In this document: positions 7,161 to 13,857 of the stretch, piece after piece | Position numbering within the stretch: position 1 is the first letter of the stretch | Layout of the letters: every line of letters begins with the position of its first letter | NCBI GenBank assembly: GCA_945788205.1 | Contig: CALZLE010000323.1 | Span: 1-19,050, forward strand | Reading direction: 5' to 3' | DNA: 19,050 nt | Origin: an uncultured Desulfuromonadales bacterium | Lineage (GTDB): Bacteria; Desulfobacterota; Desulfuromonadia; Desulfuromonadales; Geopsychrobacteraceae | Made by a program: the position numbers and the translations under genes | The notes under the pieces: generated by a model | Seen by the model: the letters and a program-made list of their open reading frames with translations, nothing else | The model's database searches: none | What the model was told of the DNA's origin: nothing

Positions 7161-8123
7161 TCAAGACGACAAGCTGAGTTGCAACAACCAACCGAGCAAA
7201 ACGGATATCAACAATGAGTGACCGATAAAAACCAGCACCAAACGCTTCTGGAACATCGCCCACAGTGCAAATATCGCCGGCAAACTGGTGACTGGGCCTG
7301 CCAGAAGGAGTGTCAAGGCGGCTCCGGAATCGATACCCCGCTCCAGCAATCCTGCCAGAATCGGAATAATCGGAATCTGATTGGTCGGCAATGGCAACCC
7401 GATCAAAGCTGCCGTAAAAAGCGATTGAACACTCTGTTGTCCAACCAGGAAGGTAATCCACGAAATCGGCACCAGCGTTACGATAATCGCCTCAAGAACA
7501 ATCGCCAGCAACAGATACTTACCGACGAACAGACCAGCATCCAATGTCCGATCGAAGATGAACCGCACACGACTGTCGCGTGGAACGATCTGCATCCGCT
7601 TAACTTTGATGCCATGAACAGCACCAATCTCCGCTGCAGGGGCTAAGCTACCATCGTCCTTATAGACCGGCTGTAAACGAACCATATCGGCAGCCAGATA
7701 ACCGGTCTTTTGCAACCAAAGAACCAGCACACCAGAACTCAGACCGAGAATCCCGGCCCCGATCAACTTCATCAATGCCCAATCGCCGCCAAGACCTCTG
7801 TAAGTCAACAGCAGCGCGTCCGGGCCCATGACCGGTGACGTTACCAGTAACGCCATCAATGGCGCCAGCGGAGTCCCCATCATCGCCAGCGAGATAACAA
7901 TCGGCAGAATTCCACAGGCACAAAGCGGCGAGACCATCCCGACGGCAACGGCAACTGGAATCCCCCAAAAACCGGCCCGATTAATTGAGTCTCGGATACG
8001 CAGGTCGAGCTTGTAACCCTTGATAATCCCAACCAGCAGTATCGACAGCAGAAAGAACCACCACATATTCAGGATTTCGTCCTGAATCACTGTCAGTATC
8101 TGGATAAATATTGAATCAGACAT
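7161..8123 (-). CDS. Permease of the DUF318/ArsP-like (SO_0444-type) family
   Basis: 320-residue inner-membrane protein with about eight hydrophobic helices in two related halves separated by a hydrophilic loop (about 140-190). The first half carries GMVSPLCACGILP with C68 and C70, the counterpart of the cysteine-bearing signature of ArsP and of SO_0444-type proteins annotated as Cu/Zn exporters. The second half has the matching LPLPTNQIPIIPILAG signature without cysteines. Export of a soft metal or metalloid is the family-based expectation; the substrate here is not determined. The start codon overlaps the stop of the FmdE-domain gene by one base (TGATG), so the two are translationally coupled, and the beta-helix lipoprotein follows 16 bases later. 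Confidence 0.85.
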   Translation of the reverse strand: MSDSIFIQILTVIQDEILNMWWFFLLSILLVGIIKGYKLDLRIRDSINRAGFWGIPVAVAVGMVSPLCACGILPIVISLAMMGTPLAPLMALLVTSPVMGPDALLLTYRGLGGDWALMKLIGAGILGLSSGVLVLWLQKTGYLAADMVRLQPVYKDDGSLAPAAEIGAVHGIKVKRMQIVPRDSRVRFIFDRTLDAGLFVGKYLLLAIVLEAIIVTLVPISWITFLVGQQSVQSLFTAALIGLPLPTNQIPIIPILAGLLERGIDSGAALTLLLAGPVTSLPAIFALWAMFQKRLVLVFIGHSLLISVLLGWLLQLSLSS

Positions 8124-8530
8124 CAGCAGGCATTCCCGGCAAAATCAATTAGCTTCTCGCTGGCAACAGTCCGCAATCGTTCCAGATGTTGCGGTTTCTC
8201 GACGTCATCAAGCTCGCGATATTGAGCTGCCAGCTGCAGCGCTTCCTCCGACAGACCAAGTGACAGTTCTCTGCCATCAGAGGCGTTACAAAGGAGCAAA
8301 TGCTGTCCCTGCTGTTCAATCCGCAGCTCACTAGACAATGTACTCTGCTCAAGCGCCAGAGAGATACCGTCGGCTGCGCAGGTTCGGGCCCGATAACAGA
8401 ATTGCCACCCGGCAGTTTCGTCCGCGAGCAGACGTACAACTTCGAGTCCAATGCGCAATCCGAGAGTACTCATTGGACAGTAGTGACCGTGTCGCTGTGC
8501 TAGCTCATTGTAGAGATCGGCAGTTTTCAA
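8123..8530 (-). CDS. FmdE-domain protein
   Basis: 135-residue soluble protein. HGHYCPMSTLGLRIG at residues 14-28 matches the FmdE signature (HGHxCPxxxLGxR), a metal-binding segment; C51 in a TCAADGISLAL segment corresponds to the second conserved cysteine. The family is named from subunit E of formylmethanofuran dehydrogenase, but most bacterial members are stand-alone proteins linked to molybdenum or other metal metabolism. The C-terminal zinc-finger part of longer members is missing, and a C-terminal GNAC adds another cysteine. The start is TTG at 8530; its AGAGGT ribosome binding site overlaps the stop of the AAA gene. Co-translation with the CxC permease suggests a cytosolic metal-binding partner of that transporter, which is inference. 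Confidence 0.82.
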   Translation of the reverse strand: MKTADLYNELAQRHGHYCPMSTLGLRIGLEVVRLLADETAGWQFCYRARTCAADGISLALEQSTLSSELRIEQQGQHLLLCNASDGRELSLGLSEEALQLAAQYRELDDVEKPQHLERLRTVASEKLIDFAGNAC

Positions 8531-8537
8531 ATGACCT

Positions 8538-9419
8538 CTAAAATGCGTAGTGGTGGGGGCAATCGTTTTCGTATATTTCGTGATAAACCCGTGTCATATC
8601 AGGAGTCAACCAGTAGCGCACCTCTTTGAGGGATTTGAGAAAATGAGCCATAGTTACCTGTGGTGCATCCTCTTTGATGGCGTTGACCGTTGCCCGCTTA
8701 CAGAGACTTTCAGCATCCCAGCCAACGTAACCTTCCGTCAGTTCCGCCAATTTCTCCCGATCAACATCATCAGCCATATTCGGCATCATATCCATGTAGA
8801 TATCGAGCATTTCGCGACGATCAATAGTCCGTGGTGGGTGCACAAACACTTTGCGGTTAAAACGTTTCTTCTCTTTGATAACTGCCTGATCGACGGTATC
8901 GATGCGGTAACAGGAGCCGACCAACATGACATTATCAATTTTGTTTATGCGGTCGATCTGCTCGATAAAAAGACGGTTCAAATCTTTGGTCGCAAAGGTT
9001 GGCGGGATACCGCGCAAATTACCCGGATCCCACTCGTAATTACAGCCAACCCGTGGAGCCAGCCACTCGCAGTCGGAAATAAACAGAACACAAGGCGCCT
9101 CGTGAATCGCGGTATCGAAGGCTTCTATCAGCTCTTCGCCCTTGCCGAGCATCTCCTGCCCACTGATGTAGACAAAGGAAGCACCAGCTTCTTTGGCACA
9201 AGCCTCTGCCAGCATGGTGATGCCGACACCGAGAGGCCCCCACATCATCACTCCAGCAGGAATACCAAGCTGATGTTGCGCGATCATTTCCGGTTTCTGC
9301 AGCGGCAGGCAAACCATTTCTTTGAGGATTTCTTTGACTTCCGCGAAACCACCGATATCATCCCACTCCATAACCGGCTGACGGACTTCGTAAAAGATTC
9401 TTTCTAACTTCTTATGCAT
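8538..9419 (-). CDS. Degenerate AAA protein (Cdc48/FtsH-like fold, altered ATPase motifs)
   Basis: About 293 residues forming one classical AAA module: WDDIGGFAEVKEILKEMV at 19-36, the Walker A region at 61-68, Walker B region at 111-118, second region of homology at about 163-190 and the C-terminal helical lid with GYVGWDAESLCKRA. The key residues are changed. Walker A reads GPLGVGIT, with I67 (codon ATC) in place of the nucleotide-binding lysine. Walker B reads VLFISDCE where DE would be expected, so the positions are S115 and D116. The sensor-1 asparagine position is Y171, and of the two arginine fingers one is a lysine. The frame is open throughout, arguing against simple decay. It probably acts as a scaffold or binds nucleotide unusually. 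The start is uncertain: ATG at 9419, or GTG at 9428, with GGAG nearby for both. First gene of the eight-gene run. Confidence 0.85.
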   Translation of the reverse strand: MHKKLERIFYEVRQPVMEWDDIGGFAEVKEILKEMVCLPLQKPEMIAQHQLGIPAGVMMWGPLGVGITMLAEACAKEAGASFVYISGQEMLGKGEELIEAFDTAIHEAPCVLFISDCEWLAPRVGCNYEWDPGNLRGIPPTFATKDLNRLFIEQIDRINKIDNVMLVGSCYRIDTVDQAVIKEKKRFNRKVFVHPPRTIDRREMLDIYMDMMPNMADDVDREKLAELTEGYVGWDAESLCKRATVNAIKEDAPQVTMAHFLKSLKEVRYWLTPDMTRVYHEIYENDCPHHYAF

Positions 9420-9457
9420 GATAAACACTTACTCCAGCGAAAGTTAATTGGCACCAG

Positions 9458-9486
9458 ATGGCAGAACAACAAAAAACGGGGGTCAA
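9458..9486 (-). promoter_or_regulatory. Possible promoter of the eight-gene minus-strand run
   Basis: On the minus strand TTGACC (9486-9481) is followed after 17 bases by TGCCAT (9463-9458). The -35 box is good, the -10 box poor. Because a terminator at 9520-9544 separates the AAA gene from the gene upstream, some promoter is expected in this 139-base gap. Confidence 0.3.
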
Positions 9487-9519
9487 ACCAAGGAGGTATG
9501 TAGCAACGAGTATGCCAGC

Positions 9520-9544
9520 AAAAAAGGCGTCCCAGAGGACGCCC
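9520..9544 (-). terminator. Rho-independent terminator after the 106-residue protein gene
   Basis: Read on the minus strand, a 7-bp stem GGCGTCC/GGACGCC with a 4-base loop (arms 9543-9537 and 9532-9526) is followed directly by a run of T (9525-9520). It lies 24 bases after the stop at 9568. Confidence 0.85.
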
Positions 9545-9567
9545 TGACGGGTCAATGTCAATCGCTG

Positions 9568-9888
9568 CTAAAGATCGTTCAACAACCGATAGATTAACTG
9601 CTCCAACTCCCAAACACTGGCTGCCGCCTTGTCATGACCAGCATTCTCAAGCAGAACGCGGGCACGATCAAGGCATTCATGGCTCGACAACAAGACGGGT
9701 GCAAGCTTTGCTTCCAGTTGATATTGCGGAATTTCCCCGACCGTATCTACCAATTCCTGCATTTCCTCTGCAGCGATATCGACCTGCCGCAAAGCCTTCA
9801 CGGTATCTTCCGGTAAAGTCTCGTAAAAACGATCCGCTTCCGTTTCTATCTGTTCCAATACCTGCCGGTAGCGCTCTGAAATAGACAT
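9568..9888 (-). CDS. Small helical protein of unknown function
   Basis: 106-residue soluble protein I cannot place in a family. It is rich in Glu, Leu and Ala and looks helical throughout, with acidic pairs near residues 15-30 and a conserved-looking HECLDRARVLLENAGH segment around residues 69-84. No signal peptide, membrane helix or enzymatic motif is visible. GGGAGAAGAA immediately before the ATG is a good ribosome binding site. It is a single-gene unit: promoter at 9941-9969, a hairpin in the leader at 9919-9935 and a terminator at 9520-9544. It is divergent from the thi operon. Real gene status is well supported by these signals; function is open. Confidence 0.75.
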   Translation of the reverse strand: MSISERYRQVLEQIETEADRFYETLPEDTVKALRQVDIAAEEMQELVDTVGEIPQYQLEAKLAPVLLSSHECLDRARVLLENAGHDKAAASVWELEQLIYRLLNDL

Positions 9889-9918
9889 TTCTTCTCCCTT
9901 TCAACTGCAATGGTCTTC

Positions 9919-9935
9919 ACCCTCGAAAAGAGGGT
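9919..9935 (-). other. Hairpin in the leader of the small helical protein gene
   Basis: A perfect 6-bp inverted repeat ACCCTC (9919-9924) and GAGGGT (9930-9935) with a 5-base loop lies between the promoter and the ribosome binding site of the minus-strand gene at 9568-9888. It has no T-run after it, so it is not a terminator; it may stabilise the mRNA or bind a regulator. Confidence 0.5.
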
Positions 9936-9940
9936 TCGCC

Positions 9941-9969
9941 ATCCTAAGCAAAGTCGACAAAAAGATCAA
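9941..9969 (-). promoter_or_regulatory. Likely sigma-70 promoter of the small helical protein gene
   Basis: On the minus strand TTGATC (9969-9964) and TAGGAT (9946-9941) are separated by 17 bases. This places the transcript start about 45 bases before the ATG at 9888, with the leader hairpin inside the transcript. Confidence 0.5.
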
Positions 9970-10000
9970 TCACTGAACAGGATAAATTCATGCAAAAACA

Positions 10001-10030
10001 TTGACTTTTCCTCGCTCGGACTGCTAGTTT
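10001..10030 (+). promoter_or_regulatory. Likely promoter of the thi operon
   Basis: TTGACT (10001-10006) is followed by an extended -10 element, TGC then TAGTTT (10025-10030), with an 18-base spacer. The expected transcript start falls just before the TPP aptamer at 10049. Confidence 0.5.
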
Positions 10031-10048
10031 CGACAGTCTATATTACTG

Positions 10049-10140
10049 AGCCCTAGGGGAGTCGTCGTTACTGAGAGCTCTGCACCGACAGAGCGACCCT
10101 TGGAACCTGATCCGGCTGATACCGGCGTAGGGAAGTGGCT
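10049..10140 (+). promoter_or_regulatory. TPP (THI-element) riboswitch
   Basis: The thiamine pyrophosphate aptamer is recognised from its conserved strings in order: AGGGGAGTC, CTGAGA (10071-10076), ACCC, GAACCTGAT (10103-10111) and GCGTAGGGAAG (10125-10135). Closing helix P1 can be AGCC (10049-10052) with GGCT (10137-10140); the variable P3 arm is GCTCTG (10077-10082) with CAGAGC (10089-10094); P5 uses CCGG on both sides of a CTGATA loop. It precedes thiazole biosynthesis genes, as expected, and works with the terminator at 10170-10193. Confidence 0.96.
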
Positions 10141-10169
10141 GTCGTTACCAGTGTCGGATGATGCTGACG

Positions 10170-10193
10170 GCCACCTTTTGGGTGGCTTTTTTT
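10170..10193 (+). terminator. Riboswitch-controlled terminator of the thi operon
   Basis: Stem GCCACC (10170-10175) with GGTGGC (10181-10186), a TTTTG loop and seven T (10187-10193). A competing antiterminator is visible: GTGGCTGTC (10135-10143), at the 3' edge of the aptamer, can pair with GACGGCCAC (10166-10174) over nine positions with one G-U pair. TPP binding holds GGCT in helix P1 and so should let the terminator form. Confidence 0.9.
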
Positions 10194-10205
10194 ATGAGAA
10201 TCGAT

Positions 10206-11012
10206 ATGAAGATTTACTTAAACGAACAACCTGAAATAATTGCGGCAACCCTGAGCTTATTCGAGCTGCGTCAGCAGAAGAAACCGGGCGCAGATCTGTT
10301 GATCGTGAACGGCTACCCGACTGACGCAGATCAGTCACTCAAAGAGGATGATCGGGTTGTACTGATTCAGCGGGGTGAACAGCCAACTGCTGAAGACCTG
10401 CAACACCTGATGATGGCGCGTCACACTCCGGGCGTACATGAAAAAATCAAAAACAGCTGCGTTGGTATCGCCGGAGTCGGCGGTCTCGGATCAAACATCG
10501 CCATCGCCCTGTCGCGGGTCGGGGTCGGAAAACTGATCCTCGTTGATTTCGATATGGTAGAACCATCGAACCTGAACCGGCAGCAATACTTCATCGATCA
10601 AATCGGGCTGCCGAAGGTTGAGGCGATGAAAGAGAATCTGCTGCGGATCAATCCGGGGGTTGAGATAAGCACACACCATCAAAGGGTTACAGCGGAAAAC
10701 CTAACCCAACTATTCAGCAGTGTTGATGTGCTGGTTGAGGCTTTCGACGCAGCCGAGCAAAAAGCGCTGTTGGCCAGAAATTTTTTAAGCAAAGTGACAG
10801 ACAAGCCACTGGTTGCTGCATCCGGAATGGCTGGATTTGAGCCATCAAACAGCATCCAAACCCAGAAAATCGGTGACCGCCTTTACCTTTGCGGTGATGG
10901 CACCACCGCTGCCGGACCGGGTCGCGGACTGATGGCACCACGGGTTGGCATTGCGGCACATCATCAGGCCAATGCAGTTCTTCGCTTACTGCTTGGCGAA
11001 GAACCAAACTAG
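10206..11012 (+). CDS. thiF: ThiS adenylyltransferase ThiF with N-terminal ThiS-like domain
   Basis: 268 residues. Residues 1-57 (MKIYLNEQPE...) resemble a ThiS-type ubiquitin fold but lack the C-terminal Gly-Gly, so this part cannot be a sulfur carrier. Residues 80-268 are an E1-like adenylating domain: GIAGVGGLGSN at 87-97 for ATP, VDFD at 113-116 and NLNRQ at 122-126. The CxxC zinc ligands of E. coli ThiF are absent; only C85 and C229 remain. The protein should adenylate the C-terminus of ThiS before sulfur loading for thiazole synthesis. It corresponds to the shorter ThiF family of anaerobes (TIGR02354-like). I start at 10206; in-frame ATGs further upstream lie in or next to the terminator. 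First gene of the thi operon. Confidence 0.9.
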   Translation: MKIYLNEQPEIIAATLSLFELRQQKKPGADLLIVNGYPTDADQSLKEDDRVVLIQRGEQPTAEDLQHLMMARHTPGVHEKIKNSCVGIAGVGGLGSNIAIALSRVGVGKLILVDFDMVEPSNLNRQQYFIDQIGLPKVEAMKENLLRINPGVEISTHHQRVTAENLTQLFSSVDVLVEAFDAAEQKALLARNFLSKVTDKPLVAASGMAGFEPSNSIQTQKIGDRLYLCGDGTTAAGPGRGLMAPRVGIAAHHQANAVLRLLLGEEPN

Positions 11013-11026
11013 AACAGGACAGACTG

Positions 11027-11224
11027 ATGCAACTGAATATCAATGGTCAATTACGCGACTTTGCTGAACCAATGACGATCTCGCAGCTTTTGCAGCAACT
11101 CGAACTCGCTCCGGAACGGGTGGTTATCGAGCACAACAATGAGATTCTGACTGCAGAAGCTCACAACAAACAACTGCAAGACGGTGACAGCCTCGAACTG
11201 ATTCAGTTCGTCGGCGGTGGCTGA
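11027..11224 (+). CDS. thiS: Sulfur carrier protein ThiS
   Basis: 65-residue ubiquitin-like protein ending in Val-Gly-Gly-Gly. The C-terminal glycine is adenylated by ThiF and then converted to a thiocarboxylate, which gives sulfur to the thiazole made by ThiG. Normal length for the family, with the usual N-terminal MQLNING strand. AGGACAG lies before the ATG. It is 14 bases after thiF and 28 bases before thiG. Confidence 0.95.
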   Translation: MQLNINGQLRDFAEPMTISQLLQQLELAPERVVIEHNNEILTAEAHNKQLQDGDSLELIQFVGGG

Positions 11225-11252
11225 AAAACCTGGAATACTGAAGGATAGAGTT

Positions 11253-12023
11253 ATGGATAAATTGGTAATCGCTGGTCGTGAGTTCGATTCCCGCCTGATG
11301 GTTGGAACCGGCAAGTTTGCTTCTAACCAGGCGATGGTGGATGCCATGGTGCACTCAGACAGCGAGATTGTTACCGTTGCCCTGCGTCGGGTCGATATCG
11401 ACAACCCAGAAGATTCGCTCCTCTCACATATTGACCGCGATCGTTACCTGCTGCTGCCCAACACCAGCGGCGCCCGCGACGCGGAGGAAGCAATCCGTCT
11501 GGCCCGTTTGGCCCGTGCCGCTGGTTGCGAACCGTGGGTCAAACTTGAAGTGACCCCCGACCCCTACTACCTGCTTCCCGACCCGATTGAAACGCTGAAA
11601 GCTGCGGAGGTGCTGGTTAAAGAAGGCTTTATTGTGTTGCCCTACATGCCAGCCGATCCCGTCTTGGCGAAACACTTGGAAGAGGCCGGGACCGCAACCG
11701 TTATGCCCCTGGGTGCACCGATCGGCACCAATCGCGGCATCCGCACCCGTGACCTGATTTCCATCATCATTGAGCAGGCCAATGTTCCGGTAGTGGTCGA
11801 TGCTGGTCTCGGTGCTCCTTCGCACGCTGCTGAAGCAATGGAAATGGGTGCTGACGCTGTGCTGGTTAACACCGCCCTGGCCGATACTCCCGATCCTGCA
11901 GCGATGGGACGCGCCTTTAAGAAAGGTGTCGAGGCTGGACGTGAAGCCTATCTGGCCGGGCTCGGTCCGCAACGTGACAAAGCAGAAGCCTCCAGCCCGT
12001 TGACCGGATTTTTGCGAGACTAG
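11253..12023 (+). CDS. thiG: Thiazole synthase ThiG
   Basis: 256-residue TIM-barrel enzyme that condenses 1-deoxyxylulose 5-phosphate, dehydroglycine and the sulfur of ThiS-thiocarboxylate into the thiazole phosphate. Family strings seen: LMVGTGKF near residue 15, VALRRVDID at 42-50, LLPNTSGA, WVKLEV with the probable Schiff-base K97, LPYMPADPV, MPLGAPIGTN and VVVDAGLGAPSHA. The ATG at 11253 follows AAGGATAGAG; an in-frame start at 11217 would overlap thiS and is not needed. The stop abuts the thiH start codon. Confidence 0.96.
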   Translation: MDKLVIAGREFDSRLMVGTGKFASNQAMVDAMVHSDSEIVTVALRRVDIDNPEDSLLSHIDRDRYLLLPNTSGARDAEEAIRLARLARAAGCEPWVKLEVTPDPYYLLPDPIETLKAAEVLVKEGFIVLPYMPADPVLAKHLEEAGTATVMPLGAPIGTNRGIRTRDLISIIIEQANVPVVVDAGLGAPSHAAEAMEMGADAVLVNTALADTPDPAAMGRAFKKGVEAGREAYLAGLGPQRDKAEASSPLTGFLRD

Positions 12024-13151
12024 ATGATGACTTTTCAGCAACAACTCGATAAGTACCCACAGGCACAGATTCGTGAACAGGTGCTCAGCGCGACTCCTCA
12101 GCAGATTGACCAAGCCTTGCGTCGTCCGCGTTTGAGCATGGAAGATTTTGCCTGTCTGCTATCGCCACAGATCAGTGATGTGCAGCTGGAGCTGATAGCG
12201 AGCCGGGCACACAGCATCACCAAACAACGCTTTGGTCGCACGATTTTGCTCTACGCCCCGCTCTACTTGTCGAACGAATGCCACAACGGTTGTAAATATT
12301 GCGGTTTCAGCGCCGACAATCATCTGTACCGCAAAACCTTGTCTTTGGCGGAAATTGAGCGGGAAGCAAAACTGCTGCGCGCAGAAGGCTTCCGGCACAT
12401 GCTGCTGCTCACCGGCGAAGCCCCGGAAGCGGCGGGCATCGAATATCTTGAGTCGGCAGTTCATACAGTGAAAACCCATTGCGGTTCCGTTTCTCTCGAA
12501 GTCTTCCCGATGGAAACAGACGGTTACAAAAGGATGGTTGCCGCTGGTGTTGATGGCCTGACGCTGTATCAGGAAACCTACGATCCAGAGCTTTATCGCG
12601 AACTGCACCCCTACGGACCGAAAAGTGATTACAGTTATCGCCTGCAAGCCCCGGAGCGGGCCGGTGAAGCCGGCTTGCGCCGCATTGGCGTCGGTTCCCT
12701 GCTCGGTCTCGGCGACTGTCTGACCGATGTGTTTTACAGCGGACTGCACGCCCTGTATCTGGCGCGACGTTTCTGGCGAACTCAAGTCACCATCTCTTTT
12801 CCACGCATGCGCCCGGCAGAAGGTGGTTTCCAACCAAACAGCATTGTTACCGATCGTCAACTGACCCAATTCATCTGCGCTTTGCGCCTGCTGATCCCCG
12901 ATGCCGGATTGATCCTCTCGACCCGTGAGAGTTCAGAGCTGCGCGACAACCTGTTGCCTCTCGGCATTACCCAGATGAGCGCCGGTTCCTGCACCTCCCC
13001 TGGTGGTTATGGTGATGATGACAACGATGGCGAGCAGTTTGCCATCAACGACCATCGCACCCCTGCGGAAATGGCTGAAATCCTTCAGGCTCGCGGTTAC
13101 GATCCGGTCTGGAAAGACTGGGACAGCGCATTTCTAAACAAAGCCTGCTGA
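12024..13151 (+). CDS. thiH: 2-iminoacetate synthase ThiH (radical SAM tyrosine lyase)
   Basis: 375 residues. It carries the radical SAM cysteine motif CHNGCKYC (C86, C90, C93) in a YLSNEC context typical of ThiH, and later LYQETYDPELY, RIGVGSLLGLGD and MSAGSCTSPGGYGDD. The enzyme splits tyrosine to dehydroglycine and p-cresol, which fits an anaerobe; aerobes use glycine oxidase ThiO. The start directly follows the thiG stop (TAG-ATG-ATG; the second ATG is equally possible). Its stop overlaps the next start by one base. Full length for the family. Confidence 0.96.
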   Translation: MMTFQQQLDKYPQAQIREQVLSATPQQIDQALRRPRLSMEDFACLLSPQISDVQLELIASRAHSITKQRFGRTILLYAPLYLSNECHNGCKYCGFSADNHLYRKTLSLAEIEREAKLLRAEGFRHMLLLTGEAPEAAGIEYLESAVHTVKTHCGSVSLEVFPMETDGYKRMVAAGVDGLTLYQETYDPELYRELHPYGPKSDYSYRLQAPERAGEAGLRRIGVGSLLGLGDCLTDVFYSGLHALYLARRFWRTQVTISFPRMRPAEGGFQPNSIVTDRQLTQFICALRLLIPDAGLILSTRESSELRDNLLPLGITQMSAGSCTSPGGYGDDDNDGEQFAINDHRTPAEMAEILQARGYDPVWKDWDSAFLNKAC

Positions 13152-13777
13152 TGCAAACCCTGCCGCCCCTCTACTTGATCACAGATCGACTGCAGCTGCC
13201 AGAAGGTCGTCAACTGTTGATAGTGATTGAAGAGTTGCTCCAGGCAGGACTGCAGATGCTGCAACTCCGTGAAAAAGACCTTTCAGCGGCAGAACTGCTG
13301 CCATTAGCTGCCGATCTCAGAACGCTTACCCGTCACTACAATTGTGCGCTGCTGATCAATGATCGGGTCGATGTCGCGATGGCAGTCGGTGCCGATGGAG
13401 TTCATCTCGCTGGCCATTCGATGCCCCCTACCGCTGCTCGCAAACTGTTGGGCCCAAACAAGCTGATTGGAGTTTCGACTCATTGCCTAGAGGATATTTT
13501 GGCTGCCGCCGCTCAAGGTGCAAATTTCGTCACTTTTGGCCCCGTATTTCACACGCCATCGAAAGCAGCGTACGGTGAGCCGGTCGGCCTGAAAAAACTG
13601 CAGCAGGTCTGCGCTGAAACGTCCATCCCGGTTTATGGGCTTGGCGGCATCAAAACGAACAATTGCGCTGCTGTAACGCAAACTGGAGCGCACGGCATCG
13701 CGTTAATTTCAGCTTTATTGAATGCAGTGCAACCAGCTGAAACCTACCAAATTCTTTTAAAAAACATAAACAACTGA
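13151..13777 (+). CDS. thiE: ThiE/TenI-family protein (thiamine phosphate synthase or thiazole tautomerase)
   Basis: 208-residue TIM barrel of the ThiE/TenI superfamily: LYLITDR at 7-13, QLREKDL at 38-44, LLINDRVD at 67-74, GVSTH at 107-111 and FGPVFHTPSK at 129-138. ThiE joins the pyrimidine and thiazole phosphates; TenI only tautomerises the thiazole. The first Mg-binding aspartate (D71) is present. The segment that is normally HLGQED in ThiE reads HLAGHS at 85-90, so the second Mg-binding aspartate is missing. That, and the TPSK stretch, resemble TenI. The symbol is therefore the conventional label and the activity is uncertain. Translation is coupled to thiH by a one-base overlap. Last gene of the thi operon. 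Confidence 0.85.
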   Translation: MQTLPPLYLITDRLQLPEGRQLLIVIEELLQAGLQMLQLREKDLSAAELLPLAADLRTLTRHYNCALLINDRVDVAMAVGADGVHLAGHSMPPTAARKLLGPNKLIGVSTHCLEDILAAAAQGANFVTFGPVFHTPSKAAYGEPVGLKKLQQVCAETSIPVYGLGGIKTNNCAAVTQTGAHGIALISALLNAVQPAETYQILLKNINN

Positions 13778-13857
13778 CCTCGTACTGTTGTTATTCCAGC
13801 AAGTTAAACTAAAATTGATGCAGCGGTAAGCGTACTCACTTTAATTACTGGTGCCAC

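Noticed and set aside
8550..9407. 285-codon open frame on the plus strand opposite the AAA gene
   Set aside because: The minus-strand frame has clear AAA family sequence; the plus-strand translation shows no family pattern and has no ribosome binding site.
9490..9505. AAGGAGG followed by ATG and an immediate TAG on the plus strand, a possible start-stop leader
   Set aside because: No plus-strand gene follows that it could control; the next ATG frame is 11 codons long and falls in the minus-strand terminator. Likely chance.
10158..10205. Upstream in-frame starts for thiF at 10158, 10161 and 10194
   Set aside because: 10158 and 10161 lie before or in the riboswitch terminator and would add a non-family leader; 10194 directly abuts the T-run. 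The ThiS-like domain starts at 10206.
11424..12869. Long minus-strand open frames opposite thiG and thiH (11424-12113 and 12159-12869)
   Set aside because: They are mirror frames of two highly conserved enzymes with biased codon use; the proteins look like composition noise.
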